From assembly GCA_964654535.1 (NCBI GenBank), contig CAZZIZ010000018.1, forward strand, positions 1 through 27,081: 27,081 bases of DNA. The letters run 5' to 3'. The notes under the pieces were generated by a model that was not told where the DNA came from, made no database searches, and saw only the letters and a program-made list of their open reading frames with translations. Positions 1 to 8,540 of this stretch are shown here, in pieces (positions within the stretch are counted from its first letter, which is position 1; every line of letters starts with the position of its first letter). The position numbers and the translations under genes are program-made. This stretch comes from CAZZIZ01 sp964654535. GTDB taxonomy: Bacteria > Bacteroidota > Bacteroidia > Chitinophagales > UBA2359.

Positions 1-139
1 AGTCTTGGCTATTTATCTGCGGCGATTGTCTATCTAAAATTCGAATTGACTCATTCAGAATTGGCTTAATGTCGCTTTGATATTGAATGTAGGCTAATTT
101 GGGCGTTCGCTTTTCTAAATCCGCTCTATACACCCTCAA
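1..139 (-). CDS. Possible 5' fragment of a gene running off the left edge
   Basis: A reverse-strand frame is open from a stop near 194 to the window edge, giving 46 codons from a TTG at 139 (or 44 from a GTG at 133). The predicted peptide is charged and soluble-looking (begins MRVYRADLEKRTPKL when TTG is read as Met) and has no recognisable domain. If real, it would be transcribed divergently from hemB with about 45 bp between starts. The competing reading is a plus-strand tail ending in TAA at 67-69 (hydrophobic, ending HSELA). Neither has a decisive start or homology cue. I slightly prefer the minus frame because it is longer. Confidence 0.25.
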   Translation of the reverse strand, partial: MRVYRADLEKRTPKLAYIQYQSDIKPILNESIRILDRQSPQINSQD

Positions 140-183
140 AATCCCACTTAAACTCCCTCTATGAATGCCTATCTTGCACCCGT

Positions 184-1158
184 ATGTTCTTCAAAAAACG
201 ACCAAGACGGCTGCGGGCCAATAGGCATATTAGAGATCTAGTTGCCGAGACGAGATTGACTAAGGAGATGTTCGTTTATCCTTACTTCCTGAAAGCGGGA
301 AAGAAGAAGCGAACTGCTATTGATTCGATGCCTGGTGTTTACCAGTGGTCGGCGGATAAACTCTTGGGTGATGTCGAGAAAGGACTCAAATTAGGCCTGA
401 ACAAGATTTTACTGTTCGGAGTTGACGAGCCGAAAAGCTCGAACGCTTCTAGCGCATACGATAGCGATAGCGCGGTGCCTTCTGCTATTCGCGATTTGCG
501 TAAAGCTTTCGGTGATGACTTGTATATCATAACCGATGTTTGCCTTTGTGCTTACACCGATCACGGACACTGCGGTGTTTTGAAAAGCGGTAAAATTCTA
601 AACGATCCGAGTTTGGAATACCTCTCTTTGATGTCGCTTATACATGCGCAAGCAGGTGCTGATATGGTCGCGCCCTCGGATATGATGGACGGGCGCGTGG
701 GAGCCATTCGGGAGACGCTGGAAAAGCAGGGTTTTCACAATACGGCTATTATGTCTTATGCAGTAAAGTATGCCAGTGCTTATTACGGGCCTTTCCGCGA
801 TGCGGCTAACTCTTCTCCGAAGAAAGGCAATCGCTCAACTTACCAAATGGATTTCCGCAGCACCAATGATGCTTTGCGTGAAGTGAAAATGGATGAAGAA
901 GAAGGCGCTGACGTAGTAATGGTAAAACCAGCTTTGGCTTATTTAGATATCATTCGTGAAGTAAATCGCAATACTGATTTGCCAGTTGCTTGTTACAACG
1001 TTTCAGGCGAATACAGTATGGTTAAAAATGCAGCGAAGCAAAAGCTCATCGATGAGCGCGCTGTGGTAATGGAAAATATGTACGCCTTTGCACGTGCGGG
1101 TTCTAATTTTATCATTAGCTATCACGCGAGAGATATCTTCGAAAAATCCTGGCTCTAA
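184..1158 (+). CDS. hemB: Delta-aminolevulinic acid dehydratase (porphobilinogen synthase)
   Basis: HemB condenses two 5-aminolevulinate molecules into porphobilinogen, the first pyrrole of the cytoplasmic tetrapyrrole pathway. The 324-residue length equals that of E. coli HemB, and the start is fixed by the family-typical N-terminal RPRRLR at residues 6-11. The metal site DVCLCAYTDHGHCG lies at 118-131 with Cys120, Cys122 and Cys130, the three-Cys zinc type rather than the Asp-rich plant type. The two Schiff-base lysines are Lys195 (in SYAVKYAS) and Lys248 (in MVKPA). The TIM-barrel segment APSDMMDGRVGAIR is at 163-175. The MATE exporter gene starts 9 bp downstream, so the two are probably cotranscribed. 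No neighbouring hem gene is visible. Confidence 0.98.
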   Translation: MFFKKRPRRLRANRHIRDLVAETRLTKEMFVYPYFLKAGKKKRTAIDSMPGVYQWSADKLLGDVEKGLKLGLNKILLFGVDEPKSSNASSAYDSDSAVPSAIRDLRKAFGDDLYIITDVCLCAYTDHGHCGVLKSGKILNDPSLEYLSLMSLIHAQAGADMVAPSDMMDGRVGAIRETLEKQGFHNTAIMSYAVKYASAYYGPFRDAANSSPKKGNRSTYQMDFRSTNDALREVKMDEEEGADVVMVKPALAYLDIIREVNRNTDLPVACYNVSGEYSMVKNAAKQKLIDERAVVMENMYAFARAGSNFIISYHARDIFEKSWL

Positions 1159-1167
1159 CGAGCGTTT

Positions 1168-2499
1168 ATGGAACTGAAGCCGACATACGGCAACATCTTT
1201 AAGATTGCGATGCCAATCATTTTGTTCCAATTGGCGCAAAATGTAATCGGTTTTACAGACACAATTTTCTTGGGTCGAGTGGGCGAATTAGAAATGGGCG
1301 CTGTGGTGCTCTTTTCGGTTTTCTACTTAGTTATGCAAATGATTGGCTATGGTATTTCCCGTGGCGGTCAAATATTGATTGCTCGTAGGGCGGGTGAAAA
1401 CAAGTTCAAAGAAATAGGACAGATAGTCGATAACCTCTTTGTGGTTCAAATGGTTATTGGCCTGCTCCTGTTTCTGTTCTTAAAATTTGGACTCGAGTAC
1501 TTTCTGCCTTGGTTCATTCATACACCTGAGGTCTACGAGGCTGGCTTAGATTATTTGGGCTACCGTGCTTACGGTTTGCCCTTTAGCTTTTTCGCTTTTG
1601 TTTTCTTGTCTCTATACACGGGTATAGGGCAGACGCGCATAATCACGGTGATTACGGTGATGTTGGCGGGAGTCAATATAATCTTAGACTATGTTTTGAT
1701 ATTTGGTGCTTTTGGTGCGCCAGTTATGGGCATTGGCGGTGCAGGATTGGCCTCGGCAATTGCAGAAATTGTTTCGGGCTTATTTGGAATCGGCTATGTA
1801 ATCTTTGATAAGAAGTTGATACCCTTTGAGATTTTCAGATTCAGGGATGTGAGCACTAAGTTTATGAAGAAGCTGATGGAAATTTCAACGCCCATTGCTT
1901 TGCAATATATTATTGGCTTAGGCGGTTGGTTTATCTTTTTCACCTTCATTGAAAATATGGGTCAAAGAGCTTTAGCTATTTCCGGCATCTTGAAACAGCT
2001 GTATACCTTTTACAGTATTCCGGCCTGGGGCTTGGGTACCGCTGCCAATTCCATAGTGAGTAATCTCTTAGGAATGAATTCGGTTCGTGGCGCGATTGAT
2101 AGTATTAAGCGTACAACAGTACTCAGTATAGGGATGACGGCGGCGCTAATGCTGACCATCTTTTTTGTACCCGACTGGATGATTTCTATTTTTAGAAATG
2201 AACCTGAATTGATTGATGCCACGATGAAGGTGGTATATATTCTGGCGCCTATTCTTTTTGCCTGCGCAGTATCTTCTATTTTGTTCAATGCGGTGATGGG
2301 TACCGGTGCCACCCGCAAGTCTTTGGTTATAGAAATAGTAAGTGTGATTTTGTATTTGGCTTACGCTTTCGTGATCGTCAATGTTTTTGGCAAAGGACTT
2401 ACTTGGGTATGGATGTCCGAATTCGTTTACTGGTTTACGCTAGCGATTGGCGCCTATATGTACTTGAGAAAAGCGAAGTGGTGGCGAATAAAAGTCTAA
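1168..2499 (+). CDS. MATE-family efflux transporter (NorM/DinF type)
   Basis: This is a 443-residue, strongly hydrophobic protein with about 12 predicted membrane segments, the usual size and topology for multidrug and toxic-compound extrusion antiporters, which export drugs or metabolites using Na+ or H+ gradients. The N-terminal half has MATE-like features: IAMPIILFQLAQNVIGFTDT near residues 13-32, then LGRVGELEMGAV and the ISRGGQILIARRAGE segment near 63-77. The second half repeats the pattern (KLMEISTPIALQYIIGLGG, then the GLGTAANSIVSNLLGM segment), as expected for this two-fold family. It starts 9 bp after hemB, suggesting an operon. Substrate cannot be read from sequence. Porphyrin or precursor export is only a guess from the neighbour. 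Confidence 0.95.
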   Translation: MELKPTYGNIFKIAMPIILFQLAQNVIGFTDTIFLGRVGELEMGAVVLFSVFYLVMQMIGYGISRGGQILIARRAGENKFKEIGQIVDNLFVVQMVIGLLLFLFLKFGLEYFLPWFIHTPEVYEAGLDYLGYRAYGLPFSFFAFVFLSLYTGIGQTRIITVITVMLAGVNIILDYVLIFGAFGAPVMGIGGAGLASAIAEIVSGLFGIGYVIFDKKLIPFEIFRFRDVSTKFMKKLMEISTPIALQYIIGLGGWFIFFTFIENMGQRALAISGILKQLYTFYSIPAWGLGTAANSIVSNLLGMNSVRGAIDSIKRTTVLSIGMTAALMLTIFFVPDWMISIFRNEPELIDATMKVVYILAPILFACAVSSILFNAVMGTGATRKSLVIEIVSVILYLAYAFVIVNVFGKGLTWVWMSEFVYWFTLAIGAYMYLRKAKWWRIKV

Positions 2500-2524
2500 G
2501 TATTTCTAAGCGCTGAAAGCCTAA

Positions 2525-2899
2525 TCAATTCTTAATGTGACTACTCCCTGGTCGGTCACAATCGTAGAAGACCTTAACCTCACTCCCAACAGTAAAGGCT
2601 GCTTTATCTCTGACTGATATTTCGTAATAACGGGTAATAGGTTTCGCGCCACTTATGTAAGAATAGCCCACACTCAAGTGGCTCACTGCGATTTCTGTCC
2701 CTCTATTGACGGTATCACTTCTTTTAATTATCTCGTTGATACTTTCAACTTTGCCCGTGGTTTCACAGGTATGTTTTGATATGTCTTTATTATTGGCGTT
2801 GCTCCAGTACATCGCATAAGCCACTAAAGCGACGAGTACAATAAACGTTAAAAGGTATGGCCAGAGACGTGCTCTAGGTACCTGATCAAAATCACTCAT
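2525..2899 (-). CDS. Small single-TM protein with DUF3592-like extracytoplasmic domain
   Basis: The product is 124 residues: a short cytoplasmic start, one membrane helix at about residues 12-30 (LWPYLLTFIVLVALVAYAMY), then a beta-rich domain of about 90 residues. That domain has the layout of DUF3592-type proteins: TGKVESI, a central V-x-YSY strand, RYYEISVRD, and a closing VGSEVKVFYDCDRPGSS. The two cysteines (in HTCETTGK and YDCDRPG) could form a disulfide outside the cytoplasm. It lies 20 bp downstream of the hydrolase gene on the same strand, so cotranscription is likely. It converges on the MATE gene with a 25 bp gap. Function is unknown and the domain assignment is by pattern only. Confidence 0.75.
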   Translation of the reverse strand: MSDFDQVPRARLWPYLLTFIVLVALVAYAMYWSNANNKDISKHTCETTGKVESINEIIKRSDTVNRGTEIAVSHLSVGYSYISGAKPITRYYEISVRDKAAFTVGSEVKVFYDCDRPGSSHIKN

Positions 2900-2919
2900 G
2901 GGGTATTGTGTTCGTTATA

Positions 2920-3804
2920 CTATTTCAAATTTCGATCAATGAAGGCCATTAATTTGCTCTTGTAAGCATCTCCTCCTTGATTGAAGAGACCGAAGTGCTC
3001 ACCTCCTTCCACAAGATAGAACTCTTTATCTGCAGTTTTCAGGTTTTTAAAAAGTTGCTGTCCATATCGATAAGAAATATTTTTGTCCGCATCCCCGTGT
3101 GCAATAAATACAGGTTGTTGTATATTTTTTACAGCATTTATTGGTTTGATTTTAAACGGATCGAAATCGCCAATTTCGCCTGCTCGCTTTAGCACATAGT
3201 CGGAAACTAGTTTCGAACCCATACCTTTGAGAATCCGCTTCTTATAGTCAATGACGATTTGACTGAGATCGGTGAAAGTGCTTTCAATAACGCCAAATGC
3301 TATACGCTGGTCGTACTCTAAACTTTGCAAGGCGATGGCCCCGCCTAGAGAATTGCCCCATATTCCGATAGGAAGGCCAGGAGCTCGCTTTTGAATAGCG
3401 CTAACAATTTGGGCGATATCTTTTTTCTCTTTGGCCCCGTAGGTGCAGTATTGTCCGCCGCTTGTACCGTGTGCGCGCAGGTCGAAAACAACCGATGCTA
3501 TTCCTCGATGAGCTAAATCCTGAGCGAGACCTAGAAAATGTTCTTTGCATCCTCCAACGCCGTGTATCAAAATCATATAGCCTTTGGTAGTGTCCGTGGC
3601 GCTTTCTAGCCAATAGCCATTGAGTTCAATTCCGTCTTCGGCTATGACTTTAAGTTCCTTACTATTCAGACCTAATTGCTGAGGAGTTAGTGACTCGTTG
3701 ATTTTTTGTGGTTGGAGTATGGCGTAAGGTGCGACGTGGTGAAGGATTATATAGCTGAGTACTGCTATTACTATAAGACTTAGGACTAGGAACATTTTCT
3801 TCAC
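2920..3804 (-). CDS. Membrane-anchored alpha/beta hydrolase
   Basis: An N-terminal hydrophobic helix (about residues 4-25) is followed by a complete alpha/beta-hydrolase fold, so the enzyme probably sits on the outer face of the inner membrane. The oxyanion loop HGVGG is at 81-85. The nucleophile elbow GNSLGG puts the catalytic Ser at 152. The acid is Asp238 or Asp240 in HGDADK, and the base is His270 in GGEHFGLF. The layout matches the dienelactone hydrolase / YqkD-like serine hydrolases that act on small esters or peptides; the substrate is unknown. The 294-codon frame opens with GTG; an ATG three codons in (3795) is an equally good start. It is followed by the small one-TM gene after 20 bp. 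The 341 bp upstream is filled mainly by a structured repeat. Confidence 0.9.
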   Translation of the reverse strand: MKKMFLVLSLIVIAVLSYIILHHVAPYAILQPQKINESLTPQQLGLNSKELKVIAEDGIELNGYWLESATDTTKGYMILIHGVGGCKEHFLGLAQDLAHRGIASVVFDLRAHGTSGGQYCTYGAKEKKDIAQIVSAIQKRAPGLPIGIWGNSLGGAIALQSLEYDQRIAFGVIESTFTDLSQIVIDYKKRILKGMGSKLVSDYVLKRAGEIGDFDPFKIKPINAVKNIQQPVFIAHGDADKNISYRYGQQLFKNLKTADKEFYLVEGGEHFGLFNQGGDAYKSKLMAFIDRNLK

Positions 3805-3895
3805 CTCAGGGCAATGGTAAGGAAAGTTTTACGCATATTTTTATTTTGGGAAGGGTTTAATGGGTTTAACTTTTTTTGGCTTCTAATGAAAAGTA

Positions 3896-4116
3896 GACTC
3901 GCGTGAGGGATAGGAATGATGCGACCGAAGGGGAGCAGTCTCCTTTGTGAAGCTAGTAATTGCTTAGCTCGCAGAGCTAGAAGCAATTACTTTAGCTGAA
4001 CAAGAAGGAGACCGAAGCGAAGCGGAGTCATGGACAGCCCGACCTTTTGCAAGATTGTAATGCTTTCCGCTACGCGGAAGAAGCATTGCGAGCTTGCAAG
4101 AAGGGGCACGCCCAAA
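3896..4116 (+). repeat. Interspersed structured intergenic element, copy A
   Basis: This fills most of the 341 bp gap between the M23 peptidase and the hydrolase. It runs from CTCGCGTGAGGGATAG to GGGGCACGCCC. Domain 1: GTCTCCTT (3938-3945) pairs with AAGGAGAC (4005-4012); inside it, AGTAATTGCTT (3955-3965) pairs perfectly with AAGCAATTACT (3981-3991), capped by AGCTC/GAGCT (3966-3970/3974-3978). A conserved GGACAGCCCGACC follows. Domain 2: TTGCAAG/CTTGCAA (4047-4053/4093-4099) encloses AATGCTT/AAGCATT (4059-4065/4081-4087) and TCCGC/GCGGA (4066-4070/4074-4078). The same design recurs near 8.6, 14.6 and 15.0 kb. It resembles structured intergenic repeats of Flavobacteriia, possibly the Rfam Flavo-1 family, which I could not check. 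Confidence 0.8.
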
Positions 4117-4145
4117 TAAATCAAACCATTAAATAAATTCGAGAA

Positions 4146-5378
4146 TTACTTAACGTAGGAAAGTATTCCCTGATCAGGGTACTCCAATGCGTCTAGCGTT
4201 TCTTGGTAAGCAGCTACCACTTTAGAGAAAGTCGGCATCTTGTCTTGTGCTAATGGCTTTGCTTCTGGAAGCTTCTGACGATACGGATCAACCTGTACGC
4301 CGTTTTTCCAAAAGCGATAGCAGACGTGATTTCCAGTTGCTAGACCAGTCATACCAACGTAGCCTATGACCTCACCTTGCTTAACGCGCTGACCGCGCTT
4401 GGCTTTTATCTTGCTCATATGCAAGTATTGTGTAGTGTAGGTTCCGTTGTGTCTCACCTTCACGTAGTTTCCGTTGAACTTTTTGTAACCAGCTACTTCC
4501 ACTACACCATCGGCTGTTGCTAAAATTGGTGTTCCTTTTGGAGCCGCATAGTCTGTTCCCAGGTGTGCTTTGAAACGTTTCTGTACTGGATGAAATCTTT
4601 TCTTACTATAGCGAGAAGAGATGCGGCTAAACTTTACCGGTGCTCTTAAAAAAGCACGGCGCAGACTTGCGCCTTCTTCATTGAAGAATTCTGGAATCTC
4701 GAGCTCGTCGAAATAGTATGCGTTCAGGGTTTCGCCATTGCTTACAAAACTGGCCGCTTTTATTTCGCCCACACCTATGTATTCGCCATCGGCAAATTTC
4801 TCTTCGTAAATAACTTTAAATCGATCGCCTTGATTGAGTTTGAAAAAGTCAACTGTCCAGGCATAAACTTCTGATAGTTCAATTGCTAAACGCGGCGACA
4901 AATTGTTTTGTTCGAGTGTTAAGTAAAGCGAGCCGTTTATAACCCCGACTGCCGTTTTCAAGACGCGCTCTATTTCTTTGGACTTGCGCTCAACTTTTAT
5001 ATCGCCGCGAAGGTCGAACAAAACATACTCTTCTGGGTTCGCCTCATAGATCATATAATCGGCGCGTGCCTCAGAATTATTGGTTGTCAAAATAGTGTAA
5101 GGACGACCAGCTTTGAGGTTTCTTACATCGAACACTTTCTTGGATCGCTGCGATATTTTGTGAATAGTGGGGTAGTCCACGTCGCAATCGGTAAGAATGT
5201 CGCTTAGGTTTTCATTTTTTCTAATGATTCCTCCGTGTACGTCGTAATTTCGCACGGAGATTCCAAAGACTTGCTCACCGCCAATGTCGACTGGGCCGTC
5301 TTGGGTTAATGGGTTGAAATCCATTCCGAAAAGCATAGCGCTCCAAATGAATAAAATAAAGGGGATTAATATTTTCAC
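4146..5378 (-). CDS. Secreted M23-family (LytM-type) metallopeptidase with variant metal site
   Basis: The 410-residue protein has an N-terminal signal peptide (residues 1-19), a long mixed region with an OapA/LysM-like middle (about 75-230), and a C-terminal M23 peptidase domain (about 245-370). M23 enzymes cut peptide bridges in peptidoglycan. The motifs are AHLGTDYAAPKGTPI with His272 and Asp276 as zinc ligands, QYLHMS with His320, and TGNHVCYRFW with His351. The usual HxH motif is HVC here, so the expected third zinc ligand is Cys353. Surrounding structure (GDRFKVIYEEKF, VGMTGLATGN, NGVQVDP) is intact, so the protein looks functional rather than decayed. It starts with GTG and is divergent from the ABC exporter gene. 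Probable role: cell-wall remodelling at division or growth. Confidence 0.93.
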   Translation of the reverse strand: MKILIPFILFIWSAMLFGMDFNPLTQDGPVDIGGEQVFGISVRNYDVHGGIIRKNENLSDILTDCDVDYPTIHKISQRSKKVFDVRNLKAGRPYTILTTNNSEARADYMIYEANPEEYVLFDLRGDIKVERKSKEIERVLKTAVGVINGSLYLTLEQNNLSPRLAIELSEVYAWTVDFFKLNQGDRFKVIYEEKFADGEYIGVGEIKAASFVSNGETLNAYYFDELEIPEFFNEEGASLRRAFLRAPVKFSRISSRYSKKRFHPVQKRFKAHLGTDYAAPKGTPILATADGVVEVAGYKKFNGNYVKVRHNGTYTTQYLHMSKIKAKRGQRVKQGEVIGYVGMTGLATGNHVCYRFWKNGVQVDPYRQKLPEAKPLAQDKMPTFSKVVAAYQETLDALEYPDQGILSYVK

Positions 5379-5450
5379 GTATCCTATAGCTTTGGCTTGG
5401 GGGCTCTAAAGTAAATATTCATTAAAACTTTAAAAAGCGATTGGAACACC

Positions 5451-5458
5451 TACCTTTG
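5451..5458 (+). promoter_or_regulatory. Candidate Bacteroidota -7 box (TAnnTTTG) for the ABC exporter
   Basis: TACCTTTG matches the Bacteroidota housekeeping -7 consensus TAnnTTTG exactly. It lies 65 bp before the GTG start of the exporter gene, in the 145 bp divergent gap. About 19 bp upstream there is only a partial -33 match (CTTT at 5428-5431, against TTTG). Expected transcription would begin near 5465. This is a short consensus, so a chance match is possible. Confidence 0.4.
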
Positions 5459-5523
5459 AGCAATACACACAAATCGCTCGATATTTAGAACTTTGTGGAT
5501 AATTCCCTCAATATCAAACCCTA

Positions 5524-7356
5524 GTGGCTAGACAGAAAAAAGAGAAAGATGATTTGCCTAAGGGCAAGTTTAATAAGCAAGGACTTGCTCAATTTGCACA
5601 GATATTTTCTTATGTGATACCCTACAAGTGGACTTTTGCCTTCGGCATGCTGTTCATGTTTCTGAGTACGCTTACCTCGCTTTCTTTTCCTTATCTAATC
5701 GGAACCTTGGTAGATACGGCAGAGACAAATTCGCAACTTGATTTTCTAAACAGCTTGTTTTCAGTCGATAAGATGGGTATACGTGAAGTGTTAATAGCAT
5801 TGGGGGTAGCTTTGATCCTTCAGGGCATATTCTCTTTTATGCGGATAGTTTGCCTTGTCTCGGTAAGTGAGCATGCTATGGCGGACATTAGGAAGGACCT
5901 ATTTTCCAAAATGATAAGCTTACCACTTACATTTTTCGAGAAGAACCGTGTTGGGGAACTAACCAGTAGAATTACTGCTGACGTTACTCAACTGCAAGAC
6001 ACGATGTCTTGGACGCTGGCTGAAATGATTAAACAGGTCATTACAATGATTCTCGGGGTGGGTTTCATTTTCACATTGTCGAGCCATTTGTCCTGGGTTA
6101 TGCTCTCGACATTTCCATTACTAATAATAGCGGCTGTGTTTTTTGGAAAGTACATTAAAAACTTGGCTCGTAGTACACAGGATGCATTAGCAGATGCTAA
6201 TGTGGTTGCTGAGGAAACCTTACACAACGTTCAAGTTGTGAAATCTTTTACTAATGAAAAACTAGAAAGTCGACGTTACAATAGCAACATAAAAAGGCTT
6301 ATAAAATTCGCTTTGAAGGCGGTCTATTTCCGTGGTGCTTTTTTCACGTTTACAATTTATGCCATTTTCGGCGGTATCGTTTTGGTTCTTTGGCAAGGGA
6401 TGAAAATGGTTGGTGCTGGAGAAATGACCATTGGCGCTTTGGTTTCTTTTGTGCTTTTTACTTTTTACATCGGCGTTTCTGTTGGTGGCTTCGGTGATAT
6501 GTTTTCGCGTTTACTCAAAGCGATCGGCTCCTCGGAACGTTTGTTAGAAATTTTTGGGAAAGATTCGGAAGTAGTAGTAGAAGGAAGTCAAAACCTGGGA
6601 CCGCGTTTAAGCGGCGATATCGTTTACGAGGACGTAGACTTTGCCTATCCTACGAGAGATGATTTACCCGTTTTGCGCGAACTGAACATTCGTATCCCGG
6701 AAGGTAATAGAGTAGCGCTAGTGGGTAGTAGTGGTGCAGGTAAATCTACCATCGTGCAGTTGTTAATGCGTTTTTATACTTTAAACCACGGTAGTATCTC
6801 TATAGGTGGCAAGGACATTCGCGACATCAATATTAGTCACCTACGTCAGAACATAGGAATTGTTCCGCAAGAAGTAATGCTCTTTGGAGGAAGTATAGCG
6901 GAGAACATTCGCTACGGAAAGCCAGATGCAACGGATGCTGAAATTACAGACGCAGCAGAACAGGCCAATGCAATGGAGTTCATCAATTCCTTTCCCGACA
7001 GAATGGAAACGATTGTTGGTGAAAGAGGCATCAAACTTTCCGGTGGGCAAAGGCAGCGAATCGCAATTGCCAGAGCCATATTAAAGAACCCGTCGATTTT
7101 AGTACTCGACGAAGCGACTTCTTCGTTGGACTCAGAGTCAGAAATGTTGGTGCAGCAAGCGCTTAATAAACTTATGATAGGACGTACTAGTATCGTTATC
7201 GCTCACCGTCTTTCTACAATTCGCGATGTAGACAATATTTTGGTTTTAGATCAGGGGGTTGTTGTTGAGCAAGGAACGCATCAAGCGCTGAGTGCAAATC
7301 CTAGTAGTATGTACGCCAATTTCTTAGAGCTGCAAACGGAGTGGGGCGAGGTCTAA
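5524..7356 (+). CDS. MsbA-type ABC exporter (fused membrane and ATPase domains)
   Basis: This 610-residue half-transporter works as a homodimer or heterodimer that exports lipids, drugs or peptides using ATP. The type I exporter membrane domain (about residues 25-330) has six helices. The nucleotide-binding domain (about 365-605) contains Walker A GSSGAGKST (401-409), a Q-loop at VPQE (447-450), signature LSGGQRQR (505-512), Walker B ILVLDE (525-530) and H-loop His561. The start is GTG: the in-frame stop at 5500-5502 leaves no upstream ATG, and basic residues (MARQKKEK) follow as expected before the first helix. The stop codon overlaps that of the convergent FAD oxidoreductase gene. An MsbA-like lipid A flippase role is possible, but the substrate is not shown by sequence. 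Confidence 0.96.
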   Translation: MARQKKEKDDLPKGKFNKQGLAQFAQIFSYVIPYKWTFAFGMLFMFLSTLTSLSFPYLIGTLVDTAETNSQLDFLNSLFSVDKMGIREVLIALGVALILQGIFSFMRIVCLVSVSEHAMADIRKDLFSKMISLPLTFFEKNRVGELTSRITADVTQLQDTMSWTLAEMIKQVITMILGVGFIFTLSSHLSWVMLSTFPLLIIAAVFFGKYIKNLARSTQDALADANVVAEETLHNVQVVKSFTNEKLESRRYNSNIKRLIKFALKAVYFRGAFFTFTIYAIFGGIVLVLWQGMKMVGAGEMTIGALVSFVLFTFYIGVSVGGFGDMFSRLLKAIGSSERLLEIFGKDSEVVVEGSQNLGPRLSGDIVYEDVDFAYPTRDDLPVLRELNIRIPEGNRVALVGSSGAGKSTIVQLLMRFYTLNHGSISIGGKDIRDINISHLRQNIGIVPQEVMLFGGSIAENIRYGKPDATDAEITDAAEQANAMEFINSFPDRMETIVGERGIKLSGGQRQRIAIARAILKNPSILVLDEATSSLDSESEMLVQQALNKLMIGRTSIVIAHRLSTIRDVDNILVLDQGVVVEQGTHQALSANPSSMYANFLELQTEWGEV

Positions 7357-8408
7357 TTGGATTTTTTATTCCAGTACTTCTCTATTCCAACTTCAGGCAA
7401 CAACTCTTCTCCGTTCAGCAAGTGGCCTCTTAAGGCCAGCGCAAAGTAGGGTATCAAAGAAGTGCCTTTAGTACCGAAACCATTAAAAACAAAAAGCCCC
7501 GGATGCTGGGGATGCGCACCAATGTACGGTCGTCTGTGCTTACTGTTGGTTGGTCTAATCCCAACTAAACGATCTATCACCGTGTAAGGAACTTTGAGCA
7601 CTTGGTCGAGCGCAGCGCAAAGTTCTATTTCGCCCGAGCCACCAAAGCCGGGACTGTCATCATCCAAATGCATGGTGGCGCCTACCCAGTATGTATCGCC
7701 TTCCCAAGGCACTATGGTTACGCCTTTTTTGATGATGCGCTTGGATTTTAGTGCAGGACAATCAATAAGTAATGCTTCTCCCTTGTTCGGCACCAATGGT
7801 ATAAAATTGAAGAAGGGATTTTGCCGCAGGCGAAAACCTTCGGAGAAAATAATACCCTTTACCCTGACATCGCCATAGCTTAGCCCATCTTCATTGAAAG
7901 CCACTCTTGAATAATCGAATTTTCCTTCAATCATTGCGCCTTTATCGAGCCAAGCCTTGCGAAAGCCATTTAGTAATGCTTTGTTTTTAACGCGAAAGCA
8001 CTGTTGAATGAGGCCAGCACCCCAATCCATTTTTAGCTCAGGAATAACCCCTTCGAAGTCAGAGAGGAAGGCCGTATAATCTGGATCACCTAGGCGACCA
8101 TTAAAATCGTTTTGCTCCATGGCGCTTTTGAAAACGCGCAAAACATCGTGCGATTCCATTAAGTCCACGCCGATTTGGCGCCCCATTGCTTCGTAAGTCT
8201 GCTTAGCGGAAAGCAATAAATCATCGATCAACCAAGACTTAACAAAGCGTCTCCCCGTGACCGGGTTAACCATTGCGCTCGATACCCGCGAAGCCGAGTA
8301 GTGGATAGCCTCATCGATTACAAGCACCTGTGCACCTGCCTCCTCCAGTTGCCAAGCCAATATAGTTCCAGCAATTCCCTGCCCAACAATTATGTAATCG
8401 TATTGCAC
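7353..8408 (-). CDS. FAD-dependent oxidoreductase, DAO (D-amino acid oxidase) superfamily
   Basis: The protein opens with a Rossmann FAD-binding motif, YIIVGQGIAGTILAW, followed by the acidic end of strand 2 (LVIDE), as in the glycine/D-amino acid oxidase family. The C-terminus has the family-typical GIRPTNSKHRRPYIGAHP and FNGFGTKGTSL segments that close the flavin site. Substrate is unknown. I place the start at GTG 8408, four residues before YIIVG, giving about 351 aa. The frame stays open to an ATG at 8627, but that extension is translated hairpin repeat (the peptide PSPPSKGRE comes from the 8477-8496 hairpin) and enters structured element B. The gene overlaps the stop of the convergent ABC exporter by four bases. 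Confidence 0.88.
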   Translation of the reverse strand: MQYDYIIVGQGIAGTILAWQLEEAGAQVLVIDEAIHYSASRVSSAMVNPVTGRRFVKSWLIDDLLLSAKQTYEAMGRQIGVDLMESHDVLRVFKSAMEQNDFNGRLGDPDYTAFLSDFEGVIPELKMDWGAGLIQQCFRVKNKALLNGFRKAWLDKGAMIEGKFDYSRVAFNEDGLSYGDVRVKGIIFSEGFRLRQNPFFNFIPLVPNKGEALLIDCPALKSKRIIKKGVTIVPWEGDTYWVGATMHLDDDSPGFGGSGEIELCAALDQVLKVPYTVIDRLVGIRPTNSKHRRPYIGAHPQHPGLFVFNGFGTKGTSLIPYFALALRGHLLNGEELLPEVGIEKYWNKKSN

Positions 8409-8462
8409 GCTGCAAGTTACGAAATGCGATTGCTTGAAAGTGAAGGGAGTCCCGACGGCATA

Positions 8463-8529
8463 AGGACGAATCTGTTCCCTCCCTTTTGAGGGAGGGCTAG
8501 GGAGGTTTTTGAAAATGAGATTTCGTCCT
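8463..8529. repeat. Nested stem-loop repeat upstream of the FAD oxidoreductase gene
   Basis: An outer stem AGGACGAA (8463-8470) / TTCGTCCT (8522-8529) encloses a perfect 7 bp hairpin CCCTCCC (8477-8483) / GGGAGGG (8490-8496) with loop TTTTGA, then GGGAGG and a T run (8506-8510). On the plus strand this looks terminator-like, but no plus-strand gene enters it. It lies in the 361 bp gap 8409-8769, which also holds element B and the gdh terminator and has no credible gene. Confidence 0.65.
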
Positions 8530-8540
8530 GAACAATTTTT

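Noticed and set aside
1..69. Plus-strand hydrophobic tail ending in TAA
   Set aside because: Only 22 codons are visible, with no motif; the minus frame across the same bases is longer. Kept only as an alternative.
3801..3986. Minus-strand frame of 61 codons upstream of the hydrolase
   Set aside because: It runs through the structured repeat A; composition is set by hairpins and there is no conserved feature.
7353..7356. Overlapping stop codons of the ABC exporter and FAD oxidoreductase as a regulatory signal
   Set aside because: Four-base convergent overlaps are common in compact genomes; no hairpin or other signal accompanies it.
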